Positions 1 to 10,000 of a DNA stretch of 10,000 bases are shown one piece after another (positions within the stretch are counted from its first letter, which is position 1; every line of letters begins with the position of its first letter). The notes under the pieces are model-generated. The model was not told the DNA's origin and searched no databases. It was given only the letters and a program-made list of their open reading frames with translations. The translations under genes and the position numbers were made by a program. The DNA is taken from the NCBI GenBank assembly GCA_963170055.1, contig CAUJGJ010000371.1:3698511-3708510 (forward strand), read 5' to 3'. The DNA comes from Halisarca cf. caerulea (Eukaryota; Porifera; Demospongiae; Chondrillida; Halisarcidae).

Positions 1-3000
1 GGGTGTATACATGCACATGTGTGAAAATGTGATCATGAAAATGGTACATGTCACCAACTCTCCAGGTGTAGGTGCTGTTATGCTGAGTGTGACAGGAAAC
101 GTAAACATTTCCCACTCAAATTTTACATTGAACGGGTATCTTGTAGATAGAGCTAATTCCTCTACCTATGATGATGAAAGCAATATGACAAAACCAGGCG
201 GAGGTGGACTGGTAATTGAATTTGCATTATGTCCTCCAGGAACAAGTCACTCCACATGTAATGATATTGCTAGCTCTGCTGTCCGGTTTCCATTGTACCA
301 AAATGTTGCTTATAACATTGACAATTGTAACTTTGTAAACAACACAGCGGACACTCCTAACTTTCAAGATTATGCTTTGCTTGACTACCCTAATGTAAGC
401 AACCACAATGCCATTGGTCGAGGTGGAGGTTTGTCTTTCTTCATCAGAGGAAACTCCAGTAACATTGCCATTTCCATCTCTCACAGCAGATTTGAGAGGA
501 ACCAAGCACTCTACGGGGGTGGTATGTTTGTAGAATTGCATCATTACCCAGTAAATGTGACTGTTTGCATATCTGACACAGATGCTGTTAGCAATGACTT
601 GCCTTATAACTACGATACCAACTATGGTCCAGGTGGAGGAGGACTGAGATTTGCACATTTTTATAAAAACAGTGAAAGTGACTCAGGTGGAAATACTTTG
701 AAGATTGACCGCTGTCGATTCAAGGGCAATAAAGCTTACTTTGGAGCAGGAGCGTCAATTTTGTTTTCTGCTCAGCCATCAGTTGACAGGCCTTTTCTCA
801 TTAATAACACTACTTTTGAGGGAAATGTTGCTCGATTAGGGGCAGCCATGGACCTCCACTCTTCTACTCTCACACGAGCAAATCTTGTACTCAAAGATAT
901 TGTTGTTTCTGAAAACAGCTTGGAGTATGTCCCACAAGGGAAGATTGCCTTTATTCACGGAGAAGGCATTGTATATTCCACCAGTCTTAGTGTTCACATG
1001 GAAGGTACAAACACATTTGTTGATAATGGTGGAAGTGCCATAACAGTTCTTAATGGCATCGTTAAATTTGGACGTGATGTTCAAGTAAAGTTTCTCAATA
1101 ACACGTCATTCAGAGGAGGTGGTTTGTCATTGCTAGGGAGCTCAAGAGCATCTATTCACCCAGGAAGTTTCCTTCTATTTGAAAACAATACCGCGGCAAC
1201 AAGGGGCGGAGCCATTTTCCACACTAGTCTTGGTAACAGGGCACTCCTGGATTCAGCTGCATGTCCAATTGCCCGTGGAAATCGATCAATGAGCTGGGAT
1301 GAGGCCTCATTGACCTTTGTAAACAATGTTGCCAAGGAGAAGCGCGGCCATGCCATATATGTGTATTCATTCTACCCTTGTGTTGAGCATAGCTTGGATG
1401 ACTTGAATAACACCTTTCATTGGGCAGGCTTCAGCTATACTTGTACAATTGCAGAATGCAATAACTCAGATTCACAGGTATCGGGAGATGGGACTATTGT
1501 CAAAACGACAGCTTCTCACGTGACAGCATTCCCTGGAGAGAATATCCATCTTCCTTTAACTTTCTATGATGACATGCACCAAACTGCTGATGTAATCTTA
1601 TATGGAATAGTCTCTAGTACTAATGACTCGTATCCTGTGACTTTCATCAACAGCTCAGTAGTGGAAGTGACAGGTCAGCCTACTAGACAAGAACATGCCA
1701 ATCTTATTATTCATTCATCTGGTGATGTTATCCTCGGAATAACTCTGGATCTTCAGATTGTTAGATGTCCCCCTGGTTGGAAGCGTAGCTCAAGAGAAGC
1801 GGATGCCATGTGTATTTGTATTGAAGGTAGTCTACCGGGATTAATTTGCAATCCATTCAACTTTTCAACCACACTAAGAAGGAATACTTGGGTGGGATTT
1901 GTATATGGGAGTGGGACTGAGGTGGGTGAATGTCCACATGGATACTGCTCTCCATCGTCACTTGTCCTAACAGGATTTAATCACTACAATCATTCCACTC
2001 TTGATGACACTGTCTGTGGACCCCAGAAACGCACGGGTGTCTTATGTGGGAGGTGTAAACCAGGTTTTGGAATTTCTTTGTCACCGAGCAGTAATTTTCA
2101 GTGCGTTCCATGTGACAGTACAGTGAATGTTACAGCATTGTTCATTTGGTTATTCCTGGAGTTCCTACCATTGAATATAGTACTTCTGATTTTTATTATC
2201 TTCAAGATAAACTTACTCACTGGTTGGAATGGTCTTTTGTACACGTTCTTATTTTACTTTCAAGTGGTGGCAACTACTCCAGCTTTTGAGTATCAGTTAC
2301 AGACTCCCTCTACCACCTTTAAAGATTGGTATTCTGTTTTATTGTATGTTAATCAGTTCTTGTCTAATCTTTGGAACTTGAAATTTTTCTCGGCTTTTGC
2401 ACCTGTGGAGTATTTTTGTCTGCATAAAGGCATAACAGCACAAGGAGCTCTTACAGGTACATACTTTACCATTATTTTGTGGCCCCTAGTGGTCTACTCG
2501 TGTCTTTGGATACTTCATCACCTTTATTACAGTGGTAAATGTTGTACCTGCTTCAACAAGTGCATTCAACGTTTCAGTCGAGCTTTGAGTAAATGTAGGC
2601 CAACAATGCCTCACATGTCGAAGTCATCCTACATCAGTAGCTTTTGCAGCTTTTTTGTGTTGGCCTATGCAAGAGTAGTCACACTCTGTTTTGAGCTCAC
2701 TTCGAAAATGGATATTGTGAATGGTTCAGGAGAAAGAGTGGTCTTCACTTTGAATGGTTCTGCGGAATGGTTTGGAGACTATCATGCTCCTTATGCTGTG
2801 CCAGTTTTTCTATGTACCATTGTAACGGTTTTCATCCCAACATTGATATTACTGTCCTTCCCTTTATTCCCTTCAATGTCAGCAAAACTGCACATCAGGG
2901 ATGTTCGGCCATTTTCCTGGATCAACAAGGGCCTTTCCAGTACATACATGAAATTCATCTTTGATATCTTCCAAGGCTGTTTTGAAGACAGTACCCGGTG

Positions 3001-3742
3001 CTTTGCAGCATTCTACCTTGTGTATAGGCTTTTCTTTATCTTCATATGGTCTATAACTAGCAACTTTATGGTACTCGGTCTTTCTCAACTTGTTCTTGCC
3101 TTGGTTTTCTTAACATTACATTCCTTGTTTCAACCTTTCACTAGCAAAATGGTAAATATGCTTAACAGTCTGATATTTGCAAATCTCATCTTGGTGCTTC
3201 TCCTGAGTACATTTAGCATTTTTGTCGATATCATGGATGTGTCTGGTGTGAATGGTTCTGTTAATGATGCAGTGAAGGCATTCACTATCATTGCTTTGTA
3301 CTTTCCACATGCCATAGTGTTTATTTACTTTGTTCGACAGGTGTGTGTAGGTTTTAGAGCTTGTTGTAAGAAAACACATAAGGACACCTCTGATACTTCC
3401 AACCATGTTCCAAAAGCTTCAGGTATTAATGTGATACAATCAGACTATTATTGTGTTGAAGATAGTGAGTGGGATGATGTACTAGACTTACTGGATCGAG
3501 ACTCAGACGAGTCCCGCAGAAATGTTTACCATTGGGCTGGGAAAGGTGGGAGTAGTCCAAATGTGAACCGAAACATGCCTAAAAATCCAGGAGTGAACAG
3601 TCAAGGTTCTAGTACAAGAAATGATGGCATGAATGCATCATCTACCATTGAGGCCCGCAAAAGACAGTCTATGGTGTCCTCTCAGCAGCATACACCTTGT
3701 TCACTATTGAAAGATGAGGACGTGCCTAGTAAGACCATATGA
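1..3742 (+). CDS. Parallel beta-helix ectodomain fused to multi-pass membrane domain (5' partial)
   Basis: The frame is open from the left edge to the stop at 3740-3742. The first in-frame ATG is at 11, but the codons before it are also open and the N-terminus has no signal peptide and already reads like beta-helix, so the true start lies upstream. Residues below count from position 11. About 1-460 carry degenerate beta-helix rungs of the type F-x-x-N-x-A-x-x-G-G-A/G-(aliphatic), for example near 156-175, 233-247, 264-280, 390-405 and 436-450, with many N-x-S/T sequons. About 460-585 looks like a beta-rich linker domain. Residues 586-701 are Cys-rich (C-P-P-G-W at 586, G-V-L-C-G-R-C-K-P-G-F-G near 676, C-V-P-C near 698). 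About 8-10 hydrophobic helices fill 706-1107, followed by a CC-rich turn and a Ser/Asp-rich tail with an acidic W-D-D-V-L-D-L-L-D patch at 1154. A cell-surface receptor or adhesion-like role is inferred from layout; ligand and function are unknown. No intron is visible. Similar architectures are, to my knowledge, expanded in sponges. Confidence 0.85.
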   Translation, partial: GVYMHMCENVIMKMVHVTNSPGVGAVMLSVTGNVNISHSNFTLNGYLVDRANSSTYDDESNMTKPGGGGLVIEFALCPPGTSHSTCNDIASSAVRFPLYQNVAYNIDNCNFVNNTADTPNFQDYALLDYPNVSNHNAIGRGGGLSFFIRGNSSNIAISISHSRFERNQALYGGGMFVELHHYPVNVTVCISDTDAVSNDLPYNYDTNYGPGGGGLRFAHFYKNSESDSGGNTLKIDRCRFKGNKAYFGAGASILFSAQPSVDRPFLINNTTFEGNVARLGAAMDLHSSTLTRANLVLKDIVVSENSLEYVPQGKIAFIHGEGIVYSTSLSVHMEGTNTFVDNGGSAITVLNGIVKFGRDVQVKFLNNTSFRGGGLSLLGSSRASIHPGSFLLFENNTAATRGGAIFHTSLGNRALLDSAACPIARGNRSMSWDEASLTFVNNVAKEKRGHAIYVYSFYPCVEHSLDDLNNTFHWAGFSYTCTIAECNNSDSQVSGDGTIVKTTASHVTAFPGENIHLPLTFYDDMHQTADVILYGIVSSTNDSYPVTFINSSVVEVTGQPTRQEHANLIIHSSGDVILGITLDLQIVRCPPGWKRSSREADAMCICIEGSLPGLICNPFNFSTTLRRNTWVGFVYGSGTEVGECPHGYCSPSSLVLTGFNHYNHSTLDDTVCGPQKRTGVLCGRCKPGFGISLSPSSNFQCVPCDSTVNVTALFIWLFLEFLPLNIVLLIFIIFKINLLTGWNGLLYTFLFYFQVVATTPAFEYQLQTPSTTFKDWYSVLLYVNQFLSNLWNLKFFSAFAPVEYFCLHKGITAQGALTGTYFTIILWPLVVYSCLWILHHLYYSGKCCTCFNKCIQRFSRALSKCRPTMPHMSKSSYISSFCSFFVLAYARVVTLCFELTSKMDIVNGSGERVVFTLNGSAEWFGDYHAPYAVPVFLCTIVTVFIPTLILLSFPLFPSMSAKLHIRDVRPFSWINKGLSSTYMKFIFDIFQGCFEDSTRCFAAFYLVYRLFFIFIWSITSNFMVLGLSQLVLALVFLTLHSLFQPFTSKMVNMLNSLIFANLILVLLLSTFSIFVDIMDVSGVNGSVNDAVKAFTIIALYFPHAIVFIYFVRQVCVGFRACCKKTHKDTSDTSNHVPKASGINVIQSDYYCVEDSEWDDVLDLLDRDSDESRRNVYHWAGKGGSSPNVNRNMPKNPGVNSQGSSTRNDGMNASSTIEARKRQSMVSSQQHTPCSLLKDEDVPSKTI

Positions 3743-4045
3743 TTTAGTTATAACAACATCATTTCAAATCTGTATGGAATTCTGTTGTTTGGTTCTCATA
3801 TTCTTTATCGCCACATCATTGTGCAGGAGCAATATTCAGACACGTTAATGTCATGAAGTTTCATATTATTACTTAGTCTCATGCAAGATGTGTGTAACAT
3901 ATAGGGAGCATGCATAAGTCTACACCTGTTATTTTAAGTTTCCAATACTGTCACTGTTAGTCTGAGATTAAGTGTTATTCTTCTTCTCACTATGATCATA
4001 TTGATGCGATGTCATTTATTGTAATGCTGCAAGTCACGTCATATA

Positions 4046-4277
4046 CAGTCAAATCTCCGATAGTGAACTCTCTGAAATAGGGACACGTACTGTAATAATT
4101 TATAAAACCCCTCTAGCTCTACAAAGGACACAACTTATATATTATATTATATTCCTGAACAATAATACATTTGAATCTCCCAAAGGCCTTGTATGGGGAA
4201 AACATAATATTATACTGGCTATAATTCAGCTGTTTTTATGTATGAATTTAAGTGTTCTTTATTTGGAGGTCCCACTG
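4046..4277. mobile_element. Decayed TA-flanked MITE (pogo/Tigger-like ends)
   Basis: The left end starts CAGTCAAATCTCC, and the right end ends GGAGGTCCCACTG, whose reverse complement is CAGTGGGACCTCC. Both sides are flanked by TA (4044-4045 and 4278-4279). Inside the left end the sequence continues with a TCTCTGAAATAGGGACAC-like block, similar in kind to the CTCTATAACGGACAC block of the element at 9050. It is about 232 bp with no coding capacity. The TA duplication and CAGTGG termini fit a non-autonomous Tc1/mariner-superfamily element of pogo type; the family name is inferred. Confidence 0.5.
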
Positions 4278-4595
4278 TAATTTCATTATATATATTGGAT
4301 TAACTGTATATATAATGCATGCATGGTATCTTTATATAAGATCATTATTTATAAATACAAAATTCTTTCATGCATGGTGCAGTTTAGCACAAAATATGTT
4401 CCACCATACATGTATGTCTATATTATTATGTACTAGCTGAATTTTATTGACTGAGAGACTGTGCACACCTCATCAAACTCTATAATATATCTATACATAT
4501 ATGTATACTTACATATCTAATATAAACTTGCCTATGTAATAGATACACACTGTACATAATTAGTCAGCTCACTTCAATAGTCTTCTGGTCTGCAC

Positions 4596-4615
4596 ATGTA
4601 CATACGTATGTACAT
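4596..4615. repeat. 20-bp perfect palindrome in GTAC-rich simple sequence
   Basis: The bases ATGTACATAC are followed directly by their exact reverse complement GTATGTACAT. It sits in a 100-bp tract (about 4592-4692) of interleaved GTAC, ATGTACAT and TACGTA motifs. The same motif class recurs across the window (5905-5985, 6061-6110, 6375-6390, 8035-8065, 9336-9380, 9772-9792), so it looks like a genome-wide simple-sequence habit, not a specific binding site. Confidence 0.7.
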
Positions 4616-4700
4616 ATGTATGCACGTACAGTATGTGTGTACATTCATTTATTCATTCATTTATATACACTGTATGTACGTATGTACATGTGTTCTTTAG

Positions 4701-10000
<5,300 letters not shown>

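Larger units (their letters stand above)
3743..4700. other. AT-rich non-coding spacer, no exons seen
   Basis: This stretch follows the beta-helix stop codon. I read all frames for the N-terminal parts of a myotubularin (PH-GRAM, the early phosphatase blocks) and found nothing alignable. It holds one decayed inverted-repeat element (4046-4277), AT-rich runs with TATA/ATATAT tracts, and GTAC-rich simple sequence at 4592-4692. I saw no canonical AATAAA polyadenylation signal close behind the upstream stop. The last bases, T-rich and ending in TTCTTTAG, act as the acceptor of the next exon. Confidence 0.6.

Noticed and set aside
227..3406. Minus-strand and alternate-frame open frames inside the beta-helix gene
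   Set aside because: They are shadows of a long frame with clear protein features.

Overview
The window looks like nuclear DNA of an early-branching animal, most likely a sponge. This is inferred from four things: a large intronless gene joining a secreted parallel beta-helix ectodomain to a polytopic membrane domain (a combination I associate with expanded sponge families), an adjoining spliced metazoan-type myotubularin gene with short introns, AT-rich intergenic DNA full of GTAC/ATGTAC simple sequence, and several short TA-flanked inverted-repeat transposons. No bacterial, plasmid, phage or CRISPR feature is visible. The species assignment is an inference.

Layout: (1) 1-3742, + strand: a long open frame, also open at the left edge, encoding at least 1243 residues. 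The order is right-handed beta-helix repeats (about 1-460), an intermediate domain, a Cys-rich EGF-like juxtamembrane block (586-701), about 8-10 membrane segments (706-1107) and a Ser-rich, acidic cytoplasmic tail. (2) 3743-4700: AT-rich DNA without exons, holding one decayed MITE. (3) 4701-10000, + strand: the 3' part of a spliced gene of the MTMR9 (inactive myotubularin) type, rebuilt by me from exons whose splice phases agree: 4701-4799, 6140-6368, 6811-6943, (a doubtful 7474-7580), 7682-7781, 8438-8568 and 9977 to beyond the window. Its introns carry three further MITE-like elements, a 240-bp (TG)n tract, a 31-bp triplication and a perfect 12-bp-stem hairpin.

The myotubularin locus is the most interesting part. 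Its active-site Cys and Arg are replaced (H-G-D-T-G-Y-D-A instead of the HCX5R signature), as in MTMR9-type pseudophosphatases. The first recognisable exon has an in-frame TGA inside a well-aligned block. The exon for the F-E-F-N-E region is missing or badly diverged. No exons for the PH-GRAM and N-terminal phosphatase domains fit between it and the beta-helix gene. It is therefore either a 5'-truncated, decaying unprocessed duplicate, or a real gene with the beta-helix gene nested in one of its introns plus a readthrough or assembly problem. The two genes show no evident functional link. I see no convincing undescribed multi-gene system here.
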